Assembly (NCBI RefSeq): GCF_023612095.1
Contig: NZ_CP086235.1
Coordinates: 3,235,501 to 3,299,500, forward strand
DNA from: Cytobacillus firmus
Lineage (GTDB): Bacteria; Bacillota; Bacilli; Bacillales; Cytobacillaceae
Length of the DNA: 64,000 nt
Reading direction: 5' to 3'
The notes below the pieces were generated by a model that made no database searches, was not told where the DNA came from, and worked only from the letters and a program-made list of their open reading frames with translations. This document shows positions 1 through 8,936 of this stretch, piece by piece; position 1 is the stretch's first letter, and each line of letters begins with the position of its first letter. Both the position numbers and the translations under genes were made by a program.

Positions 1-520
1 ACATATAATGGTTGATTATAAATTCTCTGCGAATAGTAGCATAGTCTTCATGATACTGTTTGATATATTCGTTAAGCTCTTTTTCTTCATATTTTTTGCC
101 CATTTTCAAGCCTTTAATTAAATGCTCAAAAACCATCAGTTTCTTTTTTCTCTGGGCTGGAATATTCTTCAGCTTTCCATCACTGGTAAAGAAATTTTCA
201 ATAACCTTCTGATTTTCGGAATTTTGTTCCTCCATTTTTTTAACCTCCTCTTTATCTGCCAATTTTGCAAGAACACCTGACTGGTGTTTCAGTACAGATT
301 CATTTAAATAAAAATAAACAGTATTTTTATCTCTTCTTTGATATACCAGGTTTATTTCCCGCAGTTTATTTAGGTGATGCGTAATGGTAGGCGGGGTTAA
401 GCCAAGCTTTCCGGCTATCGCCTGTCCATGCAGCGGCCCTTTGGCAAGAAGAAAAACAATCCGGATTCTGGTTGGGTCTCCCATAGTCTTATAAAAAGCC
501 ACTAAGCGATTTAATTGCAT
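1..520 (-). CDS. ArsR-family HTH regulator with DUF2087-like C-terminus (3' end cut by window edge)
   Basis: The gene reads off the left edge of the window, so its C-terminus is missing. Translation from ATG at 520 starts MQLNRLVAFYKTMGDPTRIR, the usual opening of an ArsR-type winged helix. It continues with the recognition-helix segment GLTPPTITHHLNKL at about residues 45-58. No metal-binding Cys pair (ELCVCDL type) is seen in the helix. After a charged linker the protein enters a segment (YHEDYATIRREFI) that resembles DUF2087, a domain often fused to such HTHs in Bacillus. The role is presumably transcriptional repression of an unknown target. It is transcribed in the same direction as the alkyltransferase but separated from it by a terminator. 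The DUF2087 assignment is from memory of the family. Confidence 0.8.
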   Translation of the reverse strand, partial: MQLNRLVAFYKTMGDPTRIRIVFLLAKGPLHGQAIAGKLGLTPPTITHHLNKLREINLVYQRRDKNTVYFYLNESVLKHQSGVLAKLADKEEVKKMEEQNSENQKVIENFFTSDGKLKNIPAQRKKKLMVFEHLIKGLKMGKKYEEKELNEYIKQYHEDYATIRREFIINHYM

Positions 521-601
521 AAATACCTACCTCATTTCGATTATCATCTAATTAGATATTAATCGAATATGCTTTATTTCGTCAACAGAATTTGAAAAAT
601 C

Positions 602-629
602 AAAAAAAATCACCTTAAAATGGTGATTT
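602..629 (-). terminator. Intrinsic terminator after the alkyltransferase gene
   Basis: Inverted repeat AAATCACC / GGTGATTT with a short AT-rich loop. On the minus strand it is followed by a run of T. It lies just past the stop codon of the alkyltransferase gene. Confidence 0.75.
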
Positions 630-634
630 GATAA

Positions 635-1135
635 CTATTTAGCATAATTGGCCCCTTCAAGGGATAATAATATTTCTTTAATTTCTGTCCTGCTGCCTGC
701 ATACCCGGTTAGTGATTTATTCTTGCCGATCACACGATGGCAAGGAATAATGATTGGAAGGCGATTGGCCTTATTTGCCTGTCCAATGGCCCGCACAGCT
801 TTGTCTTTCCCTATTTTAACAGCAATGTCGTGATAGCTCCTTGTCTCGCCAAATGGGATGAGGCAAAGCTCTTTCCATACTGCTTTTTGAAATTCTGTTC
901 CATTAGGGTCAATTGGGATATCAAACTCCTTTCTATGTCCGTCAAAGTATTCCTCAAGCTGGAGAGCACACTTGTTTAACAAAGAGTCAGAGGGATTAAA
1001 TTGCAATGATGAGAGCTCTTCCCCTTCCAGAAAATCAGCTTCCCCCATGTATAAAGCCAAAAGGATTCCATTTTCTGCTACGATGTAAATGTCTCCAGCC
1101 GGTGTCATTTTTTTAGAATAAACTCTGCCTGTCAT
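635..1135 (-). CDS. ogt: Methylated-DNA--protein-cysteine S-methyltransferase (Ogt/MGMT type)
   Basis: Repairs O6-alkylguanine by moving the alkyl group onto its own cysteine. The active-site motif IPCHRVIG is present with Cys at about residue 132, and the helix-turn-helix DNA-binding stretch (FQKAVWKEL, SYHDIAVKIG, VRAIGQANKAN) precedes it. The reading frame is open further upstream, but the start was set at the ATG at 1135 because a GGCGGG ribosome site sits about 7 bases before it and upstream codons would run into the kinase gene. The result is 166 residues, normal for the family. It lies 16 bases downstream of the histidine kinase gene on the same strand and could be co-transcribed with it; a functional link is not obvious. 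Confidence 0.92.
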   Translation of the reverse strand: MTGRVYSKKMTPAGDIYIVAENGILLALYMGEADFLEGEELSSLQFNPSDSLLNKCALQLEEYFDGHRKEFDIPIDPNGTEFQKAVWKELCLIPFGETRSYHDIAVKIGKDKAVRAIGQANKANRLPIIIPCHRVIGKNKSLTGYAGSRTEIKEILLSLEGANYAK

Positions 1136-1151
1136 TTCATTCCCGCCTTTA

Positions 1152-2975
1152 TTATGTGGGCAAATAGATGTGGAAAACAGTTCCTTGGCCCAATTTGCTT
1201 TCCACTTCAATTGTTCCCTTGTGTTCTTCTATAATTTTATATGTAACCATTAAGCCAAGTCCAGTACCTCTTTCCTTTGTAGTATAGAAAGGCTCACCAA
1301 GCTTTTTTATTTTATGTTCAGGAATTCCAGTTCCTTCATCCCCTATGGATATATGAACTTTTTGGTCCGATTCTTTTTGAATGGATATTGTAATAAATCC
1401 ACCCTTAGGCATGACTTCAATTGCATTTTTTATTATATTGATAAAAACCTTTTTCATTTGATTGGATTCACAGAAAACCCTGGGCAGGTTCTGTTCATAA
1501 TAAGTTCTGAATTGAACATTGTGCAGTACGGCCTGGGCACTAAGGAGATCGACTGTTTCTTTCATAATTTGTGAAATGTCTTTTTCTACAAATTTGACAG
1601 CTTGAGGCTTAGCAAGAATAAGAAATTCATTAATAATAGAATCTATTCTGCTGAGCTCAGTGGTAATCACATTGAAATACATGGTATGATCTTCTTTTAC
1701 ACTCCCCTCCAAAAGCTGTATAAAGCCTTTAAGGGCCGTCATCGGATTTCTGATCTCATGTGCAATCCCTGCTGCCAATTCTCCAATGACATTTAAGGTA
1801 TCTGATTTCCGAAGCTGTTCTTCCATTTCCAGCTTCTCAGTTATATCTTTAAATGTGGTCATACTGATATTAGAAAAAATATTCAGCTTGTTGGAAAACT
1901 CAAAAAATTTCTTTCTGCCTGATTTTAAAGTAATGGAAAGATTCCCGTCTGATTGCCCCTCAGAGTGTATGCTTCTTATCTGCTCTTTTAACTCATCATC
2001 AGTTATATTGCAATCATTCAAAATACTATGCAGTGATATCCCTGCAAGATCCTCTTTTGACATCTGCAGCATTTTCTGGCCTGATTGATTAATATCGACT
2101 ATTTGAAATTGATCGTTCCATAGAAGAATACCTTCAAGAGCTCCTTCAAATATCATCCGAAATTTTTGCTCGCTTTCCCTTAAGCTTTTTTCCATGGCGT
2201 GACGCTCACTGACATTTCTGAAGATTGTCATATGGTAGCCCTCAACAGAGTTCAATTTCACTGTAAACTCCAAAGATTTAAACTGTCCATTTGGCATTAG
2301 AAAAACAAGCTCATCCCTTATTGAGCCCTTAATGAACATCTCTTTAACAATGTTTCTGTATCTTTCCGATTTTTCATAGACAAAATCTTTTACCTGTCTT
2401 TTGATCAGTTCATCATGTGTACATTCAAAAATCCGGCAAGCAGCCTCATTAGCATCGATGATTTCGCCATTACCACACCAAAAAATGATGCCATCCAGAG
2501 CTTCTATAAACAGGTCCGCATATAGCTCTTCATTCTTTTTCACTTTCCGTTCAAGGCGCCGCTTACTCGTGACATCTCTTAATATACACATATAAAGACC
2601 GCTCTCATTAAGAGCACTGGTAGTAAAATCAAACTCTATAATACTTCTGCCGCTATATACTGGAAGGATTCCCCTGACACTATTATTCTTCTTTAATAGC
2701 TCCTTTTGCTTTTCTAGCTTGAAATGCTTGTTTTCCGGCACGATTTCATACAGGCCCCTGCCTATCAGCTGCTGTTTATCCATCTTTATACTCTCAGCTA
2801 ATGATGGATTGACATCAACTATTGTCTCCTCGCTGTCAAAAATTAAAATTCCATCTTTTGAGTGAGAGAATAAATCATATCCAGATGAATTGTCATTAGT
2901 CAAAATGTTATTTTCCTTTTCCAATGTCTCAATCCTGGCATAGAGCTTCCTGATTTCCTGATTCATAATGACCAC
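1152..2975 (-). CDS. Multi-PAS sensor histidine kinase
   Basis: About 607 residues with no convincing membrane segment, so probably cytoplasmic. An N-terminal coiled stretch is followed by three PAS-like domains (roughly residues 30-140, 160-265, 275-380). Then come a HisKA dimerisation domain with the phospho-accepting His in GIAHEIRNPM (about residue 395) and a HATPase domain ending with the G box GTGLGLMVTYKI. The layout matches the Bacillus KinA/KinE-type sporulation kinases, but no response regulator is adjacent and the target is unknown. The start is placed at GTG 2975 because AGGAGG lies 7 bases upstream; ATG 2966 is the alternative but is too far from that site. Membership of the sporulation phosphorelay is inference. 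Confidence 0.85.
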   Translation of the reverse strand: MVIMNQEIRKLYARIETLEKENNILTNDNSSGYDLFSHSKDGILIFDSEETIVDVNPSLAESIKMDKQQLIGRGLYEIVPENKHFKLEKQKELLKKNNSVRGILPVYSGRSIIEFDFTTSALNESGLYMCILRDVTSKRRLERKVKKNEELYADLFIEALDGIIFWCGNGEIIDANEAACRIFECTHDELIKRQVKDFVYEKSERYRNIVKEMFIKGSIRDELVFLMPNGQFKSLEFTVKLNSVEGYHMTIFRNVSERHAMEKSLRESEQKFRMIFEGALEGILLWNDQFQIVDINQSGQKMLQMSKEDLAGISLHSILNDCNITDDELKEQIRSIHSEGQSDGNLSITLKSGRKKFFEFSNKLNIFSNISMTTFKDITEKLEMEEQLRKSDTLNVIGELAAGIAHEIRNPMTALKGFIQLLEGSVKEDHTMYFNVITTELSRIDSIINEFLILAKPQAVKFVEKDISQIMKETVDLLSAQAVLHNVQFRTYYEQNLPRVFCESNQMKKVFINIIKNAIEVMPKGGFITISIQKESDQKVHISIGDEGTGIPEHKIKKLGEPFYTTKERGTGLGLMVTYKIIEEHKGTIEVESKLGQGTVFHIYLPT

Positions 2976-3102
2976 TCTATTTCCTCCTATTGGGATTTGC
3001 AATTAATTAAATATTTCTACAAAATAAGACTAAAACCTTTAAATCTCAGGGAAAACTATCTTAAATTATTTTTTTATTTAAGTGCTCTGGATAGAAAGGA
3101 AG

Positions 3103-3128
3103 AGGCATACCCTATCATGAGTATGCCT
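3103..3128 (-). terminator. Hairpin after the chemoreceptor gene, weak terminator
   Basis: Perfect 8-bp inverted repeat AGGCATAC / GTATGCCT directly after the chemoreceptor stop. The downstream tract on the minus strand is only pyrimidine-rich (CTCTTCCTTTCT) rather than a clean T run, so termination may be partial and the kinase gene could receive read-through. Confidence 0.45.
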
Positions 3129-3133
3129 GGATT

Positions 3134-4936
3134 TTACAGTTTAAATTTTGCAATCATTTCATTTAATTGTTCTGCCAATTCCGACAGAGACAGTGCATTA
3201 TCTGAAATTTCCTCCATTGAATGGTTAGTCTGAGCCATTGATGCACTCGTTTGTTCGATGCCTGCAGCAGATTCCTCAGATACTGCAGCAATATTGCCAA
3301 TAGACTGGTTCATATGTGAAGAGTTAATTGATACCTGCTCGAGGCTGCTGGAAATATCGCTGACATTGGCAGACATTGAGTTAATTGCCTCATAAATTTT
3401 CTGGAATGTTTGTCCAGTCAGTTGTATTTGCCCCGTTCCCTTTTCAACCTGAACATAGCCTGTTTGAAGTGACACGGCTACACTGTTTGACTCTGTTTGT
3501 ATACCTCCCACAATCCTGGTGATATCCGATACTGAATAGGATACCTGCTCAGCCAGCTTTCTCACCTCATCTGCCACAACTGCGAAACCTCTTCCGTGCT
3601 CACCGGCTCTGGCGGCTTCAATTGCTGCGTTTAATGCGAGCAGGTTGGTTTGGTCAGCAATTTCCTTTATAACTTTAACCAGCCTTGAAATTTGTTTGGT
3701 CTGGTCATCCAGCCCATTAACCTTGTCCACAGACGACTTCATAATCTGATTAATTAATCCCATTTGTTCCTGGGATTTTTTCATAAGCTTGTTTCCATCC
3801 TCAGTAAGCGTTAGCACTTCTGTGGAAGCACCCTTGATTTCATTCCCGCTGTATGCTGCTTCTTTCACTTTTTCCAGGTACTCGTCCATCAATAAAGACA
3901 AACGTGTTGCAGATCCAGCCTGATCCTCAGCTCCTCCTGACAGCTCCTGCATGGTTGAAGCAACCTGCTGACTGGCAGCTTTCACTTCATTTGCAGCAAT
4001 ATTCAGTTCTCCGCTTCGTTCTGTTACATATCCGGAAACTGCATTAATTTCCTGAATCATGGTCTGCAGTTTTAATTTCATGGAATTCATGGCTCTGCTA
4101 AGCTGTGCTACTTCATCATTACCCTCATATTCTACTGAATCCGCATTGAGGTTTCCTTCTGCTATTTCATTTGAGAATTGTACAATGGAAGCTAATTTCT
4201 TTGAGATAATACGCCCTATAAAAACAATGCTCGCGATTCCAAGGATAGCGGAAACGATGATTGAAATGCCAAGTACGATCAAAGTAAGGATAAGGCTGGA
4301 TTTTGCAGAAGATACAGCCTTTTGCTGATCCTCTTTCATCATGCTGCTAAGGGTATTCAATTTTCCAACCGTTTCAGAAATAATATTGTCTGCCTGCAAT
4401 TTTCCAAGCCTATATTCTCTTTCATGCTGAAGTTTTACTTTTGGCTCAATGACATCATGAAATAAATTGGTGATTTTTTGATCATTTTCATCAATTTGCT
4501 GAAAAAGGTCCTTTGATTTTGCATTGCTCAGATCCGGAGAAATTTCCTCCTTTAATTTATTAAATTCTTCTGTCAGTTGGTCAAATGTCTTTAAATGTTT
4601 AGGATTGGAGTCAATGATAAAATTTCCAATCGTGCTCCCTTTATGGTGAAATGTGGCCGCTGATTCAGTAATTTTAATGGCTTTTTCTCCAGAATCCTTA
4701 ACAACCTCCAGTTTTGTGCTGGCAATTGTCAGCAGAAAAAAAGTAAGAACTGTTGAAACAGTGAATAGTCCAATAGTCACGAAAAGCGCAACCCCATATT
4801 TTTGGCCAAGCTTCAGATTCTTCCACCAGCTTGTGCCAGCCATTTTATTAATAAACTTTCCTATATCAAGCTTTTTAGACTTGGTTGAATCTTTTCGTTC
4901 CTTCTTTCCTGATTTAATTCTTCTTACCCCTTTCAA
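3134..4936 (-). CDS. Methyl-accepting chemotaxis protein
   Basis: 600-residue membrane chemoreceptor. After a basic N-terminal tail there is one membrane helix (about residues 50-75) and an extracytoplasmic helical sensor domain of about 135 residues. A second membrane helix (about 208-235) leads into HAMP and the long methylated helical bundle. The conserved signalling tip is present: [20 protein letters not shown], then [17 protein letters not shown]. It should signal through CheA/CheW to the flagellar motor; the ligand is unknown. The start codon is TTG at 4936, chosen for the AAAGGGGG ribosome site a few bases upstream. The sensor domain resembles the four-helix 4HB/CHASE3 type by its helix-rich, charged composition, which is a weak inference. 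Confidence 0.93.
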   Translation of the reverse strand: MKGVRRIKSGKKERKDSTKSKKLDIGKFINKMAGTSWWKNLKLGQKYGVALFVTIGLFTVSTVLTFFLLTIASTKLEVVKDSGEKAIKITESAATFHHKGSTIGNFIIDSNPKHLKTFDQLTEEFNKLKEEISPDLSNAKSKDLFQQIDENDQKITNLFHDVIEPKVKLQHEREYRLGKLQADNIISETVGKLNTLSSMMKEDQQKAVSSAKSSLILTLIVLGISIIVSAILGIASIVFIGRIISKKLASIVQFSNEIAEGNLNADSVEYEGNDEVAQLSRAMNSMKLKLQTMIQEINAVSGYVTERSGELNIAANEVKAASQQVASTMQELSGGAEDQAGSATRLSLLMDEYLEKVKEAAYSGNEIKGASTEVLTLTEDGNKLMKKSQEQMGLINQIMKSSVDKVNGLDDQTKQISRLVKVIKEIADQTNLLALNAAIEAARAGEHGRGFAVVADEVRKLAEQVSYSVSDITRIVGGIQTESNSVAVSLQTGYVQVEKGTGQIQLTGQTFQKIYEAINSMSANVSDISSSLEQVSINSSHMNQSIGNIAAVSEESAAGIEQTSASMAQTNHSMEEISDNALSLSELAEQLNEMIAKFKL

Positions 4937-5429
4937 AATAATTCCCCCTTTGTGATTAACCGGATGCGAACAATTGAACTAGCTTATCTCTAATTCTTTT
5001 TTACTATTCTTTCAATTCATTATAATAGAACAAAATAGACATTTGAAGATTATTTTTCCAATTTCTTTTAATCCGGCACTTATTCGGACATTTCCCTTTA
5101 TGATTTCCTTCAGGAAAGAGCAGCTTTTCAAAGCTTGGCAGACTATATGAACTGCTGCCAATTATCTATTACAAAAATAAAAATCAGTTAAAAAAATATG
5201 TAACAGGTTTGCAATAAGAATTCTCATCCTTACAATATATATGTTGGTTTGCCGCTATTTTTATATAACAGAGGTTCAATCAGAATGTTACAGTTATTTC
5301 AAAATTTTTTAAGTTTACTTTTTCTGTAAATAAAGCCTTCTATTTACACGAGAATTGAAGTTTGCTTCATGTTAAAGTGGGTAAAGACAGAGAGAGTATT
5401 TTTTGGGGGTCTTTAATAGAGGAGGACAT
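4937..5429. other. Long intergenic region between divergent genes
   Basis: No convincing coding sequence. A plausible plus-strand promoter for the acyltransferase is TTGCAA at 5209-5214, a 16-base spacer and TACAAT at 5231-5236, leaving a leader of about 190 bases. That leader is AT-rich and no riboswitch fold was recognised. Nothing else was identified here. Confidence 0.4.
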
Positions 5430-6470
5430 ATGAAACAACGTGACTTTTACTTCGACAATGCTAAGTTTATCCTGATCTTCTTTGTCGTTTTCGGGCATTT
5501 GCTCCGCTCTTTTATTGAAGATAATGAGACTATTTATACAGTATATAAAGTGATTTATACGTTCCATATGCCGGCATTTATATTGGTATCCGGTTTTTTT
5601 GCAAAAGGCTTTTATAAAAAAGGCTATATAAAGAAAATTGCCAAAAAGCTAATACTGCCGTATATCATTTTCCAGGTTATTTACTCCGTTTTTTATTACT
5701 TTTTATATAATAAAGGCACCTTTGAGCTGGATCCTTTTAACCCGCATTGGTCATTATGGTTCCTGATCAGCATGTTCTGCTGGAATATCATGCTTTTATT
5801 CTTCGCAAAGTATAAAGCGGTGTACTCCCTGGCTGCTGCTTTTATCATAGGGCTTGCTGTCGGATATGCTGATTGGATTTCAAACTATTTAAGTTTATCC
5901 AGGACGTTTGTGTTCTTCCCGTTATTTTTATTGGGATACTATTTAAAGAAAGAGCATTTATATGCTCTATTCCAGCCGAAGTTCAGGATTAGTGCGTTCG
6001 CTATTTTTGCTGTAGTCTTTATCGGCTTTTATCTTTACCCTGAAGTGGATTATAAATGGCTGCTTGGATCAAAGCCATACACTGAAATGGGAGCAGCATC
6101 CCTTGGGGCAGTTTTTACGAGATTGGGCTTTTATATCCTAAGCATAATCATGGTATTTAGCTTCTTTGCTTTCGTTCCGCGCAAACAATATTTCTTTACT
6201 AACTTAGGGAAAAATACACTTTATGTCTATCTGCTGCATGGGTTCTTTGTTCGGGTATTCAGAGAAAGTGATGTACAGGGCTTTTTCAATAAACCGGAAA
6301 ACTTCCTGCTGCTTGCCGGCATATCGCTGCTGCTTACTTTGCTTCTATCAAGCAAATTGATTACTTCATTTGCACAGCCAATCATTGAACTGAAGACTTC
6401 ACAGCTTAAAAAGCTGAAAGATAAATCAAGGGTTTATGCAAGATTTTATCGTAAAAAACTTACAAGTTAG
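5430..6470 (+). CDS. Membrane acyltransferase, family 3 (OafA/YfiQ type)
   Basis: 346 residues with about ten hydrophobic helices spread over the length. The N-terminus has the family signature FYFDNAKFIL followed by FVVFGHLLRSF, where the His in the first helices is the expected catalytic residue of acyltransferase family 3. Such enzymes move acetyl, succinyl or similar groups onto cell-surface glycans or lipids at the membrane. The closest relative I recall is YfiQ of B. subtilis, whose substrate I do not know. The start at 5430 follows AGGAGG by six bases; an in-frame ATG at 5403 is ignored. It stands alone, with a terminator right after it. Confidence 0.85.
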   Translation: MKQRDFYFDNAKFILIFFVVFGHLLRSFIEDNETIYTVYKVIYTFHMPAFILVSGFFAKGFYKKGYIKKIAKKLILPYIIFQVIYSVFYYFLYNKGTFELDPFNPHWSLWFLISMFCWNIMLLFFAKYKAVYSLAAAFIIGLAVGYADWISNYLSLSRTFVFFPLFLLGYYLKKEHLYALFQPKFRISAFAIFAVVFIGFYLYPEVDYKWLLGSKPYTEMGAASLGAVFTRLGFYILSIIMVFSFFAFVPRKQYFFTNLGKNTLYVYLLHGFFVRVFRESDVQGFFNKPENFLLLAGISLLLTLLLSSKLITSFAQPIIELKTSQLKKLKDKSRVYARFYRKKLTS

Positions 6471-6475
6471 ATCAG

Positions 6476-6506
6476 AAACCGGTCATGTATTAATGGCCGG
6501 TTTTAA
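6476..6506 (+). terminator. Intrinsic terminator after the acyltransferase gene
   Basis: Stem AAACCGGTCA / TGGCCGGTTT (one G-T pair) with an AT loop, followed by TTTT. Confidence 0.8.
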
Positions 6507-6566
6507 CTTTAAGCATAACCATTGACCATTTTTGATTATGGGATTATAATAAGTAACTGTGTTACC

Positions 6567-6602
6567 AATTTAATTATGCCATCATGTCTCAGTAGCTCAG
6601 CT
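6567..6602 (+). repeat. Partial upstream copy of the tRNA-Arg promoter and 5' end
   Basis: These 36 bases match 6701-6736 at 34 of 36 positions and include the first 17 bases of tRNA-Arg (GTCTCAGTAGCTCAGCT). The match stops abruptly, so this is a truncated duplicate with no anticodon arm and cannot encode a tRNA. The offset between copies is 134 bases. Confidence 0.8.
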
Positions 6603-6719
6603 AAGCGTAAACTTCACTGAAATACTTCTCTGTAGCTTTGTTTCGACGCATTTGCTCCTTGTATAGGCTTGCAGAGGAAGAAACAGGATATGCAAATCAT
6701 AATTTAATTATTCCAACAT

Positions 6720-6793
6720 GTCTCAGTAGCTCAGCTGGATAGAGCGACAGCCTCCTAAGCTGTAGGTCGTGAGTTCGAATCTCGCCTGGGACG
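6720..6793 (+). tRNA. tRNA-Arg (anticodon CCT)
   Basis: Cloverleaf folds by hand. Acceptor arms GTCTCAG / CTGGGAC (one G-T pair), D arm GCTC / GAGC, anticodon arm ACAGC / GCTGT around CTCCTAA (anticodon CCT, reads AGG), T arm GTGAG / CTCGC with loop TTCGAAT. The discriminator is G and CCA is not encoded. The 3' half from 6750 is repeated at 9615-9666, so this gene is the integration target of a mobile element and its 3' end is supplied by one attachment site. Confidence 0.95.
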
Positions 6794-6801
6794 CTACAAA
6801 A
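6750..6801 (+). repeat. Left attachment site (attL) inside the tRNA-Arg 3' end
   Basis: 52 bases covering the anticodon arm to just past the tRNA, identical to 9615-9666. Direct repetition of a tRNA 3' end around a 2.8-kb segment that holds an integrase remnant is the standard mark of tyrosine-recombinase integration. Confidence 0.88.
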
Positions 6802-6802
6802 G

Positions 6803-6846
6803 AAAAGCGCGAAACCCTTTTATATCAAGGGTTTTGCGTTTTTTAT
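6803..6846 (+). terminator. Terminator after tRNA-Arg (element-side copy)
   Basis: Long stem between 6803-6818 and 6828-6843 (core ACCCTT / AAGGGT, two G-T pairs) followed by a T run. A different terminator follows the second copy of the tRNA end at 9667, so this one probably arrived with the element. Confidence 0.8.
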
Positions 6847-6886
6847 TTTATTCAATTTGAGTATTCATAAACCTTTGAATTCCAAG

Positions 6887-6907
6887 TTTGGGGTCGGTTT
6901 GGGGTCG
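6887..6907. repeat. Paired TTTGGGGTCG repeats, putative integrase arm sites (left)
   Basis: TTTGGGGTCG occurs at 6887-6896 and 6898-6907, one helical turn apart. The same word recurs three times at 9470-9499 near the other end of the element. Short direct repeats near both attachment cores are typical of arm-type binding sites of tyrosine integrases; this reading is inference. Confidence 0.5.
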
Positions 6908-6922
6908 GAACGAAATTTTTTC

Positions 6923-7402
6923 CTAATTAACTGCTCCAGGCCGCTTAATTTCTACAGTTATATTTGGCTTTATCTTTAGTGCAGAATACTTCTCACTTAA
7001 TTCTCCATTGCTTAAATGAGAATATTTCCTTAAACTTTTTATTTTTCTTCCAATTCCTATGGGATCTGTTTCTAAAATTTTTAATTCCTCAAGAATTTTC
7101 TCGAATTCATTTTTAAGTTCTTCACCAATCAAGCGCTCTAATTTTCTTGTTGATTCTTTATCAATTATGGAAGCGGATGGCTGAGTTTCTAATATTGAAA
7201 CTGAAATAGACGCGTTTAAGTTTACTATTTCATTATTAACTACCTCAATTTTCCCGTGATAATTGATAGGGTGTAAGGTAATTTTATACTTTTCATTTTC
7301 TGCATTCTCAGAGATAAGTACTCCAGTTTTCTCTAATTTATCAGAAGGTATCGTTAAGGTTAAATCCCCTAAGAAAGCATTTTTGTTAGTGAAATGGCCC
7401 GA
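6923..7402 (-). pseudogene. Remnant of a Ger(x)C-family spore germination protein (C-terminal part)
   Basis: The minus-strand frame is open from 7402 to the TAG at 6923 and has no normal start. Only the last part looks like a short gene, from TTG 7132. The translated tail has the pattern of a GerAC/Ger(x)C C-terminal domain: a long amphipathic helix (RKLERLIGEELKNEFEKIL), a DPIGIGRKI segment matching the family DIFGFG position, then IKPNITVEIKRPG at the end. Ger(x)C proteins are lipoproteins of the spore nutrient receptor. Here the lipoprotein N-terminus and the gerA/gerB partners are absent, and the frame stops being Ger-like where the oppositely oriented integrase fragment starts (about 7390). 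The family call rests on pattern memory. Confidence 0.6.
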
Positions 7403-7694
7403 TCACTTTTTCATCTTTGGAAATGAATTCGGCAAGCCCATACGTCCGGACAGTATCGGCCAGTGGTGGCGAAGATTCACCCAAAAACATGACTTTAAAC
7501 ATATTCGCTTTCATGATCTTAGGCATACTTCAGCAACCCTACTCATTAGTGAAGGTGTTCACGCAAAAGTAATTAGCGAAAGATTAGGACATGCAGATAT
7601 TTCTACTACAATGAATATTTATGGCCATGTTTTGGAAGAGGCTGATAAAACTGCTGCAAGTCACTTTGATAAATTTTTCGAAAAGAAAGAATAG
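7395..7694 (+). pseudogene. Tyrosine integrase, C-terminal fragment
   Basis: About 100 residues of a phage/ICE-type tyrosine recombinase catalytic domain. It has RFHDLRHTSATLL (His and Arg of the active site), SERLGHADISTTMNIYGHV (second His and the Tyr nucleophile) and a short C-terminal tail. The N-terminal arm-binding and core-binding domains and the first catalytic Arg region are missing. The open frame back to 7263 is antisense to the Ger(x)C remnant and does not look like integrase, so the fragment is truncated at a rearrangement junction near 7390. It cannot be an active integrase, which strands the element in the tRNA gene. Confidence 0.85.
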
Positions 7695-7735
7695 GAAATA
7701 AATAGGAGTATTACAAATGTATGTAAATAAATAAG

Positions 7736-7785
7736 GCATTAATCCTATTTGGCATTAATCAAAGATGGATTAATGCTTTATTATC
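7736..7785 (+). terminator. Hairpin after the integrase fragment, probable terminator
   Basis: Perfect 10-bp repeat GCATTAATCC / GGATTAATGC followed by TTTATTATC. The loop is long (21 bases). Confidence 0.5.
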
Positions 7786-8159
7786 AAACTAATGCGGCGG
7801 TTTAGTTTAATAATAAATTGCCAAATTTAGTTTACATTTTGCGTAAGCGGTCCCCTAAAGTAAATGTTTCCATCCGAAAGATATGCTTCCCACAACTTAA
7901 ATGATAATTTTTCATGTAAAAAAACAACAGAAACGTAGCCTATAGCAACTGTAGGATTACACCTATATAACTTTTATTTAAATTACAAAAAAAGGAATAA
8001 ATTGAAAATTTAGGTGATACCTTTAGAAATTTCATTCGTCTAATTGGTAGAAAAGGAAAAGGAGGTTAAATTAGGAAATTTTAACTTTATTAGTATCTAA
8101 TTCTTTTGATTGATTGTAGAGTGTTATTTTTTGGAATATAATTCATGACGATTTAAATT
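7786..8159. other. Non-coding stretch upstream of the secreted element protein
   Basis: AT-rich. No open frame with a ribosome site was found. It contains ATTTAGTTTACATTTTGCG and nearby related words that look like the end of a lost insertion, but no pair of terminal repeats could be matched. No clear Shine-Dalgarno sequence precedes the TTG at 8160. Confidence 0.35.
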
Positions 8160-8917
8160 TTGAAAAAAACAAAAGCTTTTTTATGTGCCCTTTCTTTATC
8201 TTTGGCGTTTTCCCCATTGGAGCAAACTTTGCATCTGCAGAAAATCCTCATGCACAATCGAAAGGTGTTACTTTAAATCATGATAATGGGCCACACGACT
8301 TTTCATTTAAACATGAGGGAATAGATTATAAGGTAAAAAGTGTTCATGATGATAAATTTATTACCACGACTATTCAAGACGACAAGGGATATCAAGAGTT
8401 CGAAACCAACAAGTCCAACGGATACGTAAGCGTTTCCAGCGATTACCTTAGTGAAGAAGAAATTAAGGATTTAGAGAAATCTACCAATAGAATGGTTGTT
8501 GAGGTGGATGGTAAGGAAATCAATGGTTTTGTCACAAAAGGGCATGCCCCAACCCCAACTAATAATAACCAAGTCCAAACAGAAACAATTGGGATACAAG
8601 CAATTAAAGGATCCTGGGTTTGGTCTAAGTGGAGTAACCTTACTGTTACAGTAGAAGGTAAAATGACAGTCGCTGCAATAACAGCTTATCTATTAAATCT
8701 TATTCCCTATGTCGGAAGTTTAGCAGCTCTTTTTGCAGGATTAATGGTTACTTGGAATATGAAAGTTGGATATTTTAAAAGAAGAGGTGCTACAGCTGCT
8801 GATACTGATCCAAATTATCTATGGAGTAAAATACAATTAAATTTATATACAAATAGCTCCCGAACAACATTAGTAAAATCTGAAACAGGTGAACCTTATA
8901 GAGTGCGGGTATATTAA
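8160..8917 (+). CDS. Secreted protein of unknown family, bacteriocin-like layout, probably frameshifted in its signal peptide
   Basis: The intact frame starts at ATG 8183, but its first residues (MCPFFIFGVF) are not a signal peptide. Reading the other frame from TTG 8160 gives MKKTKAFLCALSLSLAFSP, a clean Sec signal. It would join GANFASAENPHAQ in the main frame if one base were added in the T4C4 run at 8208-8215, giving cleavage after ASA. The mature part (about 210 residues) is hydrophilic for about 110 residues. It then has Trp-rich GSWVWSKWSNLTV, a strongly hydrophobic Ala/Gly/Leu segment (about residues 160-190 of the open frame) and a Tyr/Arg-rich tail. The fold is not recognised. The layout recalls large unmodified secreted bacteriocins of Bacillaceae. 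It is followed 19 bases later by a small membrane protein gene. Confidence 0.6.
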
Positions 8918-8936
8918 AAGCTAGGAGGGATTAGAT

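Noticed and set aside
7263..7394. N-terminal part of the integrase
   Set aside because: This part of the frame is antisense to the Ger(x)C remnant and has no integrase-like residues.
7786..7870. End of an insertion sequence
   Set aside because: Some words look like transposon ends, but no matching inverted repeat, target duplication or transposase could be found.
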